From: Stictocephala bisonia
Taxonomy: Eukaryota; Arthropoda; Insecta; Hemiptera; Membracidae
Assembly: GCA_035578905.1 (NCBI GenBank)
Contig: JAQJVL010000663.1
Span: 310,001 to 374,000, forward strand
DNA length: 64,000 nt
Reading direction: 5' to 3'
Shown: one piece after another, positions 1 to 10,609 of the stretch
Numbering within the stretch: the stretch's first letter is position 1
How the letters are laid out: each line of letters starts with the position of its first letter
Translations under genes and position numbers: made by a program
Notes under the pieces: generated by a model
What the model was told of the DNA's origin: nothing
Database searches by the model: none
What the model saw: only the letters and a program-made list of their open reading frames with translations

Positions 1-696
1 AAAAACGTGTACTTATTTAGAAAAACACACCAATTCTCAAAAGAAGCTAATGAATTCATTAATATGTTAGTACTTTTGAAGTTTGCATTAATTAGGGAAG
101 TTTTTAAGATATTTGGGCATTAGTTTAGGGTATAAATACATTTGCAGTCACCATTTGAATGTAGTAGTAACTTTATGTTAAATTTAAAAAATGAAGTTTA
201 AACACTATTAATTTATGTTTTTCACATCCCCAAAATGCCTTAAATTATTATAATTATGCAAATATACTTATTAAAATTATATTGTAAAAGTTTTAAGGCT
301 CTGCGTGCATTGTTTCTTGCATAAAAATGATTTTTTTCTGTTGCAATACACATATTTAAAAAAATATTAAAAGTCAATAGATCGGTAACTATTAACAATA
401 CGATAATTACATAAAGGACATTTATTGTTGGAAATGATCCATATAACAAGCCTGTGAAGTTTGGACGTCGACTTTTGGGACACCCTGTATACGTGTGAAC
501 TTAAAAATCAAAAGACAATTGTTTTAAATATGCTCAATGTTACCTTGCAGGGTCACTTCAACAGCGGAGAACACATAAAAACTAACACTGTACATAACGT
601 AATTATAAAAACATCGTAAGTATCTATTTTTCGTTACTAAAAGTTTTTAAAATGGTAGGTGTTCATTTAAAAACAATATCCTACAACAAAATAATA
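1..696. other. AT-rich stretch without a gene
   Basis: No coding sequence, RNA gene or repeat array is evident. Around 464-490 there is a GGGACACCCTGTAT-type string, a motif I associate with edges of insect transposons, but no partner end was found, so no element is called. Confidence 0.4.
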
Positions 697-2099
697 TCTA
701 TGAAGTCACCAAGACAATATCAATACATCTCACTTGTCAACATTATTTTAAATACAATGGGCAAACATAGACGACCGTAAGGTACATACATCATGGATAG
801 CATGGTGTCAAATGTGGTTTAGACAGATTTCCCCCAGGCAGCGGTCTATGATGTCACCACCACAACGTCAATACATCTCACTTGTCAACATTATTGTAAA
901 TACAATGGGCAAACATAGACGACCGTAAGGTACATACATCATGGATAGCATGGAGTCAAATGTGGTTTAGACAGATTTCCCCCAGGCAGCGGTCTATGAT
1001 GTCACCACCACAACGTCAATTACATCTCACTTGTCAACATTATTGTAAATACAAAGGGCAAACATAGACGACCGTAAGGTACATACATCATGGATAGCAT
1101 GGTGTCAAATGTGGTTTAGACAGATTTCCCCCAGGCAGCGGTCTATGATGTCACCACCACAACGTCAATACATCTCACTTGTCAACATTATTGTAAATAC
1201 AAAGGGCAAACATAGACGACCGTAAGGTACATGCATCATGGATAGCATGGTGTCAATTGTGGTTTAGACAGATTTCCCCCAGGCAGCGGTCTATGATGTC
1301 ACCACCACAACGTCAATTACATCTCACTTGTCAACACTATTGTAAATACAATGGGCAAACATAGACAACCGTAAGGTACATGCATCATGGATAGCATGGT
1401 GTCAAATGTGGTTTAGACAGACTTCCCCCAGGCAGCGGTCTATGATGTCACCACCACAACGTCAATACATCTCACTTGTCAACATTATTGTAAATACAAA
1501 GGGCAAACATAGACGACCGTAAGGTACATGCATCATGGATAGCATGGTGTCAATTGTGGTTTAGACAGATTTCCCCCAGGCAGCGGTCTATGATGTCACC
1601 ACCACAACGTCAATTACATCTCACTTGTCAACACTATTGTAAATACAATGGGCAAACATAGACAACCGTAAGGTACATACATCATGGATAGCATGGTGTC
1701 AAATGTGGTTTAGACAGACTTCCCCCAGGCAGCGGTCTATGATGTCACCACCACAACGTCAATACATCTCACTTGTCAACATTATTGTAAATACAAAGGG
1801 CAAACATAGACGACCGTAAGGTACATGCATCATGGATAGCATGGTGTCAATTGTGGTTTAGACAGATTTCCCCCAGGCAGCGGTCTATGATGTCACCACC
1901 ACAATATCAATACATCTCACTTGTCAACATTATTGTAAATACAATGGGCAAACATAGACGACCGTAAGGTACATACATCATGGATAGCATGGTGTCAAAT
2001 GTGGCTTAGACAGATTTCCCCCAGGCAGCGGTCTATGATGTCACCACCACAACGTCAATTACATCTCACTTGTCAACATTATTGTAAATACAAAGGGCC
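697..2099. repeat. 148/149-bp satellite array, ~9.5 copies
   Basis: Ten successive unit starts (CAATACATCTC or CAATTACATCTC) lie at 721, 869, 1017, 1166, 1314, 1463, 1611, 1760, 1908 and 2056, a period of 148 or 149 bp. The unit includes a CCCCCAGGCAGCGGTCTATG block. Between 1166 and 1908 two variants alternate: one has AAAGGGCAAAC, GCATCATGG and TCAATTGTGG; the other has an extra T at the start, CACTATTG, ATGGGCAAAC, ACAACCG and GACTTCC. This gives a ~297-bp dimeric higher-order repeat. The first and ninth copies share an ACAATATCAATAC start. The array begins in a degenerate partial copy near 697 and breaks off after AAATACAAAGGGCC. No ORF is conserved across copies, so it is noncoding satellite. 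Confidence 0.95.
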
Positions 2100-2149
2100 A
2101 TTATATTTTATGACATAAATATAGTTATAAAGTTAATACAATTTTTATA

Positions 2150-2600
2150 TATTATGTATATAATTAATGCTCGAATTTATTGGCGATTGGCCGAATGTCA
2201 AATATTGTTTGTTCATCTAACGTTTGTTAATACATATAAACTAGCCTTTGACCAGTCGTCGTTCAATGCCGACTACGGTGCGTGTGTCTGTAGCCCCAAC
2301 CTGATTCTAGTTATCCTCTTAGTTTTTTTTTGTGTTTCTTGAATAATCTTGTGACTTCTGTTGGCTAGTTCTTGTAATATATAAAGAAAGTAGTTTTGGA
2401 AGTTAAATTCAGGAACGTCATTTTCTTTTTTAATCTCAATTTTCAAGAAAACCTATCCAGACACTGACACATCCCTACCACTCGTCGAATAATGGTGTCC
2501 TAGTGTAGGGTTAGAACTTCGAGGAGTAGAAGAAAGAACAAGGACTCTCAACCAATAACGGTGAGAAGATAACATGAGTGGATTACGCACTCAGAAGGGG
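2150..2600 (+). mobile_element. possible degenerate LTR end and primer-binding region
   Basis: The stretch has a TATAAACTAG string near 2237, an A-rich region with AATATATAAAG near 2377, and near 2488-2515 a TGGTGTCCTAGTGTAGGG string that resembles the TGGTGTC-type segment found just after many gypsy-like LTRs. No second LTR and no gag or pol sequence follow. This would be the remains of a 5' LTR plus leader. The identification is weak; ordinary unique sequence is the alternative. Confidence 0.2.
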
Positions 2601-3270
2601 CTGAACTGCTAGGAACTTCGCTAGAAGACTTCATCATAGGAAACAAGAAGTTAGATCAGCAGTGCATTCTGAGAAAGGAAATAAGAGCTGTGGTGTTCAC
2701 AAATTGTGAATGTGTGCGTTGAACAGATTAAAACTATTAATTGTAATTATAATAGTTTGTCCTGGAATAAGTATTCATTATTAGCACTTCATTGCAGCTT
2801 ATTGGTAGCGTTAAAGCTTGATTTTATAAACCATGAAATCTTTATGTCACTGAATGTTTCTAATCTCTAAAACTAACAAACCTAAGTAAAAACCAAACAA
2901 TTTACAGCTGTGATACAGTGGTCACAATTTTTTGTTAAAAGCAGGGATAACGTTTTTGTATAGTGAGTCCGAAACCCATCTTTCTGCCTTATTAATGAAA
3001 AAACGTTTCCACATAATCCAGCTTTACTTTAAGTCATTAGGCATCTTGTTTCATCTTTGCTATTTTATAACGAATCTCTGACAACAGTTTTCAATCAATG
3101 TTGTTTACTCTAAATTGCTTACTACAATTAATCCTATCAATGACGTCTTTATCTTATGCGTCATTAAATTCCAACCATCAAACCATTTTTCCAGGACTAG
3201 AGGGCTTTATTATGTTAAGAGTACCAAACCACTCGTTCGTCTTCTTTCCGTGGCAGAAGTGGAGGAATTG
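2601..3270. other. no feature recognised
   Basis: AT-rich sequence with only short ORFs and no family resemblance. It ends where the 36-bp minisatellite begins. Confidence 0.4.
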
Positions 3271-4165
3271 ATACCACTGTCCGTATATGGGTGGGCGGGT
3301 GGGTCAATACCACTGTCCGTATATGGGTGGGCGGGTGGGTCAATACCACTGTACGTGTATACGTGGGCAGGTGGGTCAATACCACTGTCCGTATATGGGT
3401 GAGCGGGTGGGTCAATACCACTGTACGTGTATAGGTGGGCAGGAGGGTCAATACCACTGTCCGTGTATGGGTGGGCAGATGGGTCAATACCACTGTCCGT
3501 GTATGGGTGGGCAGATGGGTCAATACCACTGTCCGTGTATGGGTGGGCAGATGGGTCAATACCACTGTCCGTGTATGGGTGGGTCAATACCACTGTACGT
3601 GTATGGGTGGGCGGGTGGGTCAATACCACTATCCGTGTATGGGTGGGCGGGTGGGTTATTATGGGCTGTTATAATGTCAGCTTGAAATTTGTACAGATGT
3701 CAATTATAAATTTTACCACTGTACGTCAATACCACTGTCCGTATATGGGTGGGCGGGTGGGTCAATACCACTGTCCGTATATGGGTGGGCGGGTGGGTCA
3801 ATACCACTGTACGTGTATACGTGGGCAGGTGGGTCAATACCACTGTCCGTATATGGGTGAGCGGGTGGGTCAATACCACTGTACGTGTATGGGTGGGTGA
3901 GTGGGTCAATACCACTGTACGTGTATGGGTGGGCGAGTGGGTCAATACCACTGTACGTGTATGGGTTGGTGGGTCAATACCACTGTATGTGTATGGGTGG
4001 GCGAGTGGGTCAATACCACTGTACGTGAATGGGTGGGCGAGTGGGTCAATACGACTGTACGTGTATGGGTGGGTGAGTGGGTCAATACCACTGTACGTGT
4101 ATGGGTGGGCGAGTGGGTCAATACCACTGTACGTGTATGGGTGGGCGGGTGGGTCAATACAACTG
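3271..4165 (+). repeat. 36-bp G-rich minisatellite, two blocks
   Basis: The unit is about 36 bp: ATACCACTGT-(A/C)CGT-(A/G)TATGGGTGGGC and then GGGTGGGTCA. Unit starts at 3271, 3307 and 3343 fix the period. Because 36 is a multiple of three, all frames give 12-residue repeat ORFs on both strands; these are artefacts of period and composition. A unique segment at about 3655-3728 splits the array. The first about 160 bp of both blocks (3271-3432 and 3729-3890) share the same unusual variants, TATACGTGGGCAGG and GGTGAGCGGG, in the same order, so the second block began as a copy of the first. Intact units contain GGGTGGGCGGGTGGG (for example 3289-3303), a canonical G-quadruplex motif. Confidence 0.95.
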
Positions 4166-6980
4166 TACTGACCCACCCAACGATGGTTAATTAGACCACA
4201 CACGCACACACGCACACACGCAGTGTTACATACACTTAGCCACAAGTGTTTCCAAATCCATTGACAGTTTGTCAAATACAAACTTCTAATCCGTTTCCAT
4301 CATGCTCTTCTAGTAGTTCCATTTGTAATTGTGTAGGCTAAGTCGTAATTAACAAAATAATTTTCCTGATACTTAAACATATGTGGCGTTTCGTAAAATA
4401 AATGTATATTTTTCATAATTAATGTTTAATTTATTTTTCCATTGTATAATATTTGAGCCAAGATCAGTAACACATGTTTTTAATTGAAACCCTATTTCTG
4501 TTAGCTTAGTAACGACATCGTTAATTAAATACTTTACAAAACTGTTTACTTAAAAAAGAATCAAGAATAAATGTTTCAAAAACTTTTGCAATGCTGTTGG
4601 CCAATGACGCAGTCAAATGTGTCCAGGGAAACAAGACTTTGTTCTTAAAAATAAAACAAAAAATAGCTAATGGTGTTGCTTGACTATAAACAAAATGTAT
4701 CCAGGCAATATGTTGGTGAAACAAATAATAACGTGCCCTATTGTGCTATGCCCATTTCGAGTGACCCAACCAAAAGCCTCAAACCAATAAACATGCATCT
4801 GCATACTTTTGAAATCAATGCTTTAAGGCATGTCAAAGTTATTTAGCAAAAGAACTGTAATGTAGTGCAAGAAGTTTTTGTTTTTGACAAAGAAAACAAT
4901 ATTGTATAATGAATCTTTGTAAAACAAGTGAAAATAATAGGCTTGCCTACAACTATGGATCTGATTTCAAAATAAAATACCGTCAATGGGAGACAGTAAA
5001 AGAAGAAAAATTTCATAAAGAGAAAATCTAAACAAATATAAAAACTGTGAAGAGAAAATATGTTAGAAATGTTGTTGACATTTGCGAGGATCTAACCATA
5101 GAATTAAAAAAATTCAAGAGGCATGTATACTATTAGATACATCAGGCATCCATAAGGAATTAACAAAATTTTTAATTTTATGAAATAGTTTTTAGAATTT
5201 ATTCAGATAACTTTGTAGGCTATTTAAATGAGCTGAGGAAATTCAATCTGCAAACTTGGATGCATCCAAAAATCAGCTTACACTGAACATAGGTATATTT
5301 TAGCAAAGCTGAATCGGGAAAATTACATGCTAAAAGATTTTATACAGTTTCTGTGGATCACCAAGCTTACGAAATTTGGACCCACCTGGAACCAGTCTAA
5401 AAAAAGTAAGATCCTGTTACCAAGTACAAATCATGTTCATCTAGACAAAACTGTAAAATAAGCAAAAAAGATTTGAAATTAGTTTCTGCTGATTCAAGAG
5501 CAATAATAATACAGGTTATATTATTATTATTACAATGTATTAATAATTAAAATCTATCATTTTTACAATATTTTTGTTACTTTACAAACAAGTTGAAATA
5601 TCCCTTTTGTGATGGTTGCCCAATCACATATATTACCAAAAAGTAGTTTATATTAAATTAGTTATATACTTAAATTCCTTTAATGAATGAAGATTTAATA
5701 CGATTTTATAAAATATTGTCAACCAGTAAGTTTGGCAACGCGATGACTGCGGAACTCCTCACAATAGCTGCTTCACTTCCATGAACTGTTACTGTAGATG
5801 TTGCTTCGGCAATAAGTTAGCACAAACTTCCAGTCGGTAATGTAATTAACGTTGACTCAACAATCAGCCAGGCTACATCGTGTTTGGTTACATTAAACCC
5901 AAGTTAAGTAATTACAACCATACTTATGCATTTATATAGGAAATTCATTATTCCAGGTCAAGTTAAACGTACAAATATGTTGTAGCCAATAAGTTAGTAG
6001 TGTTGAATAATTATTTTTCTATCACCAAGTGTGTTATAAGCACTCTACTGCTATACATATCAAATGAGCTACTAGCTAGAATAGTCAAAATATATATTAT
6101 ACGTATTACTCGTATCTCCGAAAAAATGTGACTCTCAAACTGGACATTATATGTTTGATGTACATCATCACAGTGACCCTCCCGCTCAACAATACACGTA
6201 CAGTGATTCAATCATAGTTAATTTCACTTATCACGTAATAAACAATAAATAAATATTAATAATTACCAAAAATATAAATGGCTGACCCGTTCGCCAGTGG
6301 CAGTAAAGAATTATGATAGTAATTTTGATAGGTCGTAGATTGGTTATATTAATGTACGCCAACATTAATTAATCATGCTATTTGTATGGGAACACCTTAT
6401 ATGTGGGCATAAATAGTTTTTAATTAAGAGCTAGCCCATTGAATATGTTGAGAATACACCCCTGTTCCTGTTACAGTTTCAGGCCCAATTAAAGGCAATA
6501 ACAAGTTTAGTCACAAAATAAATGTCATTCAAAAGGAGTTGTACTAATCTGAACAACGATGAAGATATTTTATGTAAAAATGGTGTAAATTAAGAGCACC
6601 ATTTTTTACTGAGATCGACGTCATAATATTTCGGTAAAAGGCCTTTACTAACATCCAAGTGCTAATAACTAGTAAATTTAATATGTCAAAGTAAACATAA
6701 ATAATAATATAGAGAAACTAAAAAATAATTAAGGAGTTGTTCAGGGCATGTGGGAGAGGAGTTGTTCAGGGAATCATAATCAAAGTTGTTCAGTTCTGTT
6801 TCTGATATTGTTTTTAATTTTGTAAGGTGTGTTGAGACGTCTATATTATTAATTTGTTCAATATTCGGTGCAATGCAAGTGCTGGTTTGATTTATTTACT
6901 AGGCGGTTGATAAACAAATCAATTAGAATGTTTGTGATGTTAGAGGATCAGTTATTGTTTTGAACTAGGATTATACTGTT
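4166..6980. other. long AT-rich interval without a recognised gene
   Basis: A short CACACACG microsatellite lies at 4197-4221. Near 5300-5400 a plus-strand stretch stays open and reads roughly SKAESGKLHAKRF...VDHQAYEIWTH, which looks like decayed protein-coding sequence of a family I do not recognise. The rest shows no gene, RNA or element ends. Confidence 0.35.
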
Positions 6981-7299
6981 ATCTTGGCTATATTCTGTTT
7001 TGCCCCTCTCCTCATTTATAGTTTTCCATACCTCATTAGTTTTGCTGTCTGATGTTTCTATTTTCATTGCGGTGTGTGTGGGGCGTTGTGTTCTGATTAG
7101 ATGGTCATAATAATTTTTTATTGTATGAAAGTAATGTTTGTCCTGAATATTACCACTATGTTCATATATATTTTGTGCTATTAATAGGTCTTTTATTTTT
7201 TTAATTGCGTCTTCGTTCCAGAAAAATATTTTTCTTCCTATTTCGTAATTTCCTAGTTTTTTTTAGGCAAGGCCTGATCTAAATTTAATTTAATAATCT

Positions 7300-7698
7300 T
7301 TAAAAATTTATTGTATTTGTTATCAATTGATTTTAAGTATAAACATTTTGCAAATCAGTATGTTTTAGAAGACTTTTAAATTCTTATAGAGTTTTTTTGG
7401 TGAATTGTCTACTGGTTTTGTATGGGGGGCCTTTAGTAATTATTTCCTCAGATACCTCACAACTAAGCGTATGGTGATCTGAGATAGAGTTTTTGTGGCC
7501 CGAAACTTTTATTTTTGTTGGTTTTATATATGTGTAGGACCCATCTATACTACTGCTTGTAGTGGCCGTGGTTCATGTTTCCGGTATGTTATAAATATAG
7601 CATCCATGTTCAGTGAGTAAGTTTGAGATGTTTCATGAGTTGGGTGACCATGTTCTTCAGGTTACACTCTGAGGTGGGGACATCAAATGGGGCTTTAC
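7300..7698 (-). pseudogene. LINE endonuclease-domain remnant (5' side cut by piggyBac)
   Basis: Read on the minus strand, broken frames give segments typical of the C-terminal half of an APE-type endonuclease of a non-LTR retrotransposon: a FDVPTSECNLKN-like stretch (after the usual GDFN motif), then SSSIDGSYTYIKPTKI, then SGHKNSISDHHTLSCEV, whose SDHH is the conserved end of the domain. Stops and frame changes are frequent. The upper boundary coincides with the TTAA at 7699 where the piggyBac element starts, so the piggyBac insertion probably interrupted this copy. LINE family not determined. Confidence 0.55.
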
Positions 7699-7858
7699 TT
7701 AACCCTAGCAAGCCCAAGGAAAATTTGTAACGCCAAAGCCCAAGTGGGGGGGAGGGGGTAAGAAATAACCACCTCCTAAATTAATTAAAATCACTACTTT
7801 TATTCATATAAAACATTGTAAAACAGATATAGTGTTTATGAGGAACACAATGAAGGAA

Positions 7859-7862
<4 letters not shown>

Positions 7863-7902
<40 letters not shown>
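7863..7902. repeat. (AT)n microsatellite
   Basis: About 40 bp of uninterrupted TA dinucleotides within the piggyBac element, downstream of the transposase frame. A second shorter run lies at about 10008-10026. Confidence 0.95.
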
Positions 7903-7905
<3 letters not shown>

Positions 7906-7990
7906 AATTGAAATTTTGAACACTGCTATAAAAATTGGGCCTAAAAGTTGAACTACAATTAGCGCTAATTCTAAACTAATGGTAAATGAC

Positions 7991-9814
7991 TTAGTTGTAT
8001 AGTTCCTCCTCACTGTTTGCACAAACATTACTTTTTTTAGAGTGTTTTCCACACACATATGTTTGATACTTACAGCAAACTGTTGTTGTTTTTAGAACTT
8101 TATTATACTTTTCTTTTTTTGATCTGGCTACATCACAACACATGCGGCATCTCCCTCTACCAGAAGTACTAGGTCGTTGTTCAACATTACTGTGTTCTAA
8201 TTTCCTTCCTAGAATGTTTTCCATGGCCATCAATGTGTTTTTGTTTAGGCCAACAATGCTTTTTCTCGTTCATTAACATTAGGCCTTACAAGCTGGAGGC
8301 CTAGTTCCAATAAAAACAATCTTCTTCGATTATTGGCTTTTTCATTCCAGTCAGGATAGTTCTGTGCCCACAAAGAGTAAGCATTGATACCATCAACATC
8401 AATTAGTGTATAAAACACTGAAACTGGCCACCTTCGTGTACCACGTTTTGTAGTAAATCTTCTAGCCATCTGATCTATGCTATCGACCCCTCCTTTTGTG
8501 GCATTATAAAAGAGATTTATGTCAGATTTCTTCTTCTCTTGATCAGATACTTTATCATCTTGATGTTGTGTAGACAAAATAGCAGGTTTCTCTTTGGTCG
8601 TTCTTTTGCAATGTACCGTATGATTGTAAGGTAACAGGTGGATTACCTGATTCAGGGTCAGTAAAAGCAAACATGCTGGAATGTAGGGGTCTGTCAGATA
8701 TTTTCAGTTCCTTAGGTATAAAACGTCTATTAGACTGCATTGTACCTACAAGTGTGAGACCATGCTCCCTATACAATTCTTCCGCTAGTGGTACAGAGGT
8801 ATAAAACCGGTCTATTGTCACGTTCCTACCAGAGTTGTTGATTGGAGCTATAAGTCGTTTTACAATAGGCACTGTTCCTGTAGGAACTCCTGGTCGTTTA
8901 CCGCTATAAATCTCCATATTTATAATAAAGCGATATTCACAATCAGCTAACATTCTAATTAGTATGCCGTACTTTCCTGGCTTTTCCTTCATAAAGACCT
9001 TGAATGGGCATCTACCCCTAAAGAGAGACAACATCTCATCGATGACAGTATTGACTGAAGGTGTCAAATGCTCAGAGAATGTCTTATTTATAGTTTCGAA
9101 CAGGTCTGATATAGGAGCAAACTTGTTAATTTCCCGCCTTTCATTTCTGGTAGCTTTGTCATCAAACCTAATCAATGACAGCAAGTCTCTAAATCTATTT
9201 CTGCTCATAGTAGCAATATACGCAGATTTGCCAAATTCATTTGACCACAGATCGTGTATGTCTAGTTTATTATCATTATGAGCACCAAATAAAATCAAAA
9301 TACCAATAAATGCCAGGATTTCAGTTTCATTTGTATGGGCTTTATTTTTGGCAATGGCTTCTTCATTAGTATGTAAAACAATTATTGCCAATGCTTCATT
9401 TGTAAGAAATTTCCTAAAAGATTCTAAAATTGTTGAAACTTTCCCTGAACCTTTCAAACCTGGCTTTTCTTTGAAAATATTTGCCCTGGTCCGGCGTGAA
9501 ACTCTAGTTTTGTGAGCTAAGTATTCACGTTGTTCAGCCCCAGACTTGGCAATGTACTTTACTTTACTATGTTCAGGAATGGAAATTCCTACCTCAAGTT
9601 CACCTTCAGAATCCTCAAATAAAGCATCTACATCAATATAGTTAGCTTCATCTCCCATTTCTTCAATGTCACAACACGCATCTTCTGTTTCACTTACATT
9701 TTCAAATATATCAGCGTTGTCCAACAACTGTTCAATAAACCTATCTTCTTCATTGATATCAAACTCAATATCTAACTGTTTGTCTATTTCACTTCGACTT
9801 AGATAATCACTCAT
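7991..9814 (-). pseudogene. piggyBac transposase, frameshifted
   Basis: The protein is read in three pieces: residues 1 to ~390 from the ATG at 9814, the middle from about 8640 down to 8245 in another frame, and the C-terminus (8233-7991) back in the first frame. The start is followed by a typical acidic N-terminus. All three catalytic aspartates of DDE_Tnp_1_7 are present in context: VIDEMLSLFRGRCPF, VTIDRFYTSVPLAEEL, and TKGGVDSIDQM. The C-terminal piece is cysteine-rich (RCRMCCDVA...CCKYQTYVCGKHS), matching the zinc-binding end of piggyBac transposases. Two lesions break it: a frameshift near 8600-8660 and a stop or shift near 8240. Otherwise the sequence is well preserved, suggesting recent activity. 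Confidence 0.9.
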
Positions 9815-10329
9815 TATAAAATCAAGGATAAATCAGCGCACATATAAAACAACAATAATAGGCTAACCTAAACTTCAAAGGTTAGATTGCAATGGCTGAT
9901 GAATTTTGTAGATCAGTTGGCCAGTCAAGTAGATTGACTAAAGTAAGTGATACCAACCTAGAAATTACACTTTGCTTTCCAACTCATATTTATATATGTA
10001 AATGTGTAATATATATATATATATATAGTTGTAATACATTGTGAGACTAAATAAACTAATTTAGCTCTATCAAAAAAACTAGTTCCATAGAAGCCCAAGG
10101 GGGGGATAAAAAATGACCACCACATATTTTGCTTGTAAAAGTATTATAATAAATAACTACTGAATGTGAATATTTGAGCAACTCACAAAACAACCTGTTA
10201 CTGACACAAAATATATGTTACAAAATTTAATTCCGATCAAAAATAGAGTTAAATGATATTTATTGTAATTGGTGGTCATTTTGTACCCCCCCCCCTTGGG
10301 CTTGCTAGGTTTAATAACTGTACACTTTT

Positions 10330-10560
10330 ATTGGAATCTGTTTTTGAAATAGAAGTGTTCAAATTAAAAATAAATTGAAAATTTATGATTTGCTATGTAG
10401 TTTATCGATCACCAGATAGTAATACTAATTTCCAACAGTTTTTTGATCATTTTGACAGCTACCTCAGTTAAGTTGTAGGCAAATCTCAACAAATAATTCT
10501 GACTAGATATTTTCATATAGATCCTTGCACCCATGAGGCTGAATTTGCTGGTTTTTTCGA
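10330..10560 (+). pseudogene. LINE endonuclease-domain remnant, plus strand
   Basis: Plus-strand reading gives LMICYVVYRSPDSNTNFQQF followed by FDHFDSYLS and then ILTRYFHIDPC. YRSP and the position corresponding to GDFN (here degraded to xYFHID) are landmarks of the central APE-type endonuclease domain of non-LTR retrotransposons. It lies just right of the piggyBac element but on the opposite strand to the LINE fragment at its left, so the two are not simply halves of one interrupted copy. It is short, without flanking RT. Confidence 0.5.
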
Positions 10561-10609
10561 GTATTCCAAGTAGTACTCCTACAGAGGGAAACAGTGTTTA
10601 TTTTAGTAT

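Larger units (their letters stand above)
7703..10310 (-). mobile_element. piggyBac element with TIRs and TTAA target duplication
   Basis: Both ends are visible. TTAA at 7699-7702 is followed by CCCTAGCAAGCCCAAGG (7703-7719). CCTTGGGCTTGCTAGGT (10294-10310) is followed by TTAA (10311-10314). The 17-bp inverted ends differ at one position, and the TTAA flanks are the hallmark of piggyBac superfamily insertion. Subterminal copies of AAGCCCAAG plus a G run and a ...TAACCACC / ATGACCACCAC tail lie near 7735-7775, 10090-10125 and, inverted, 10271-10299, and may be transposase-binding sites. The element is 2,608 bp and holds a nearly whole minus-strand transposase gene, so it is a recently autonomous copy now broken by a few indels. 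Confidence 0.93.

Noticed and set aside
697..2099. A CRISPR-like array of regular repeats
   Set aside because: Units are contiguous 148/149-bp near-identical copies with no unique spacers, and the window is eukaryotic.
3210..4281. Many overlapping ORFs of 70-190 codons on both strands with VNTTVRVWVGG, THPPTHTRTVVL or QYHCTCMGG repeats
   Set aside because: All are translations of the 36-bp minisatellite, whose period is a multiple of three. Similar ORFs appear at every locus of this repeat in all frames, without ATG context or homology.
8964..9281. 105-codon plus-strand ORF
   Set aside because: It lies antisense within the piggyBac transposase coding region.
7699..10314. Treating the two LINE fragments flanking the piggyBac as one interrupted LINE
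   Set aside because: They are on opposite strands, so simple interruption does not explain them.
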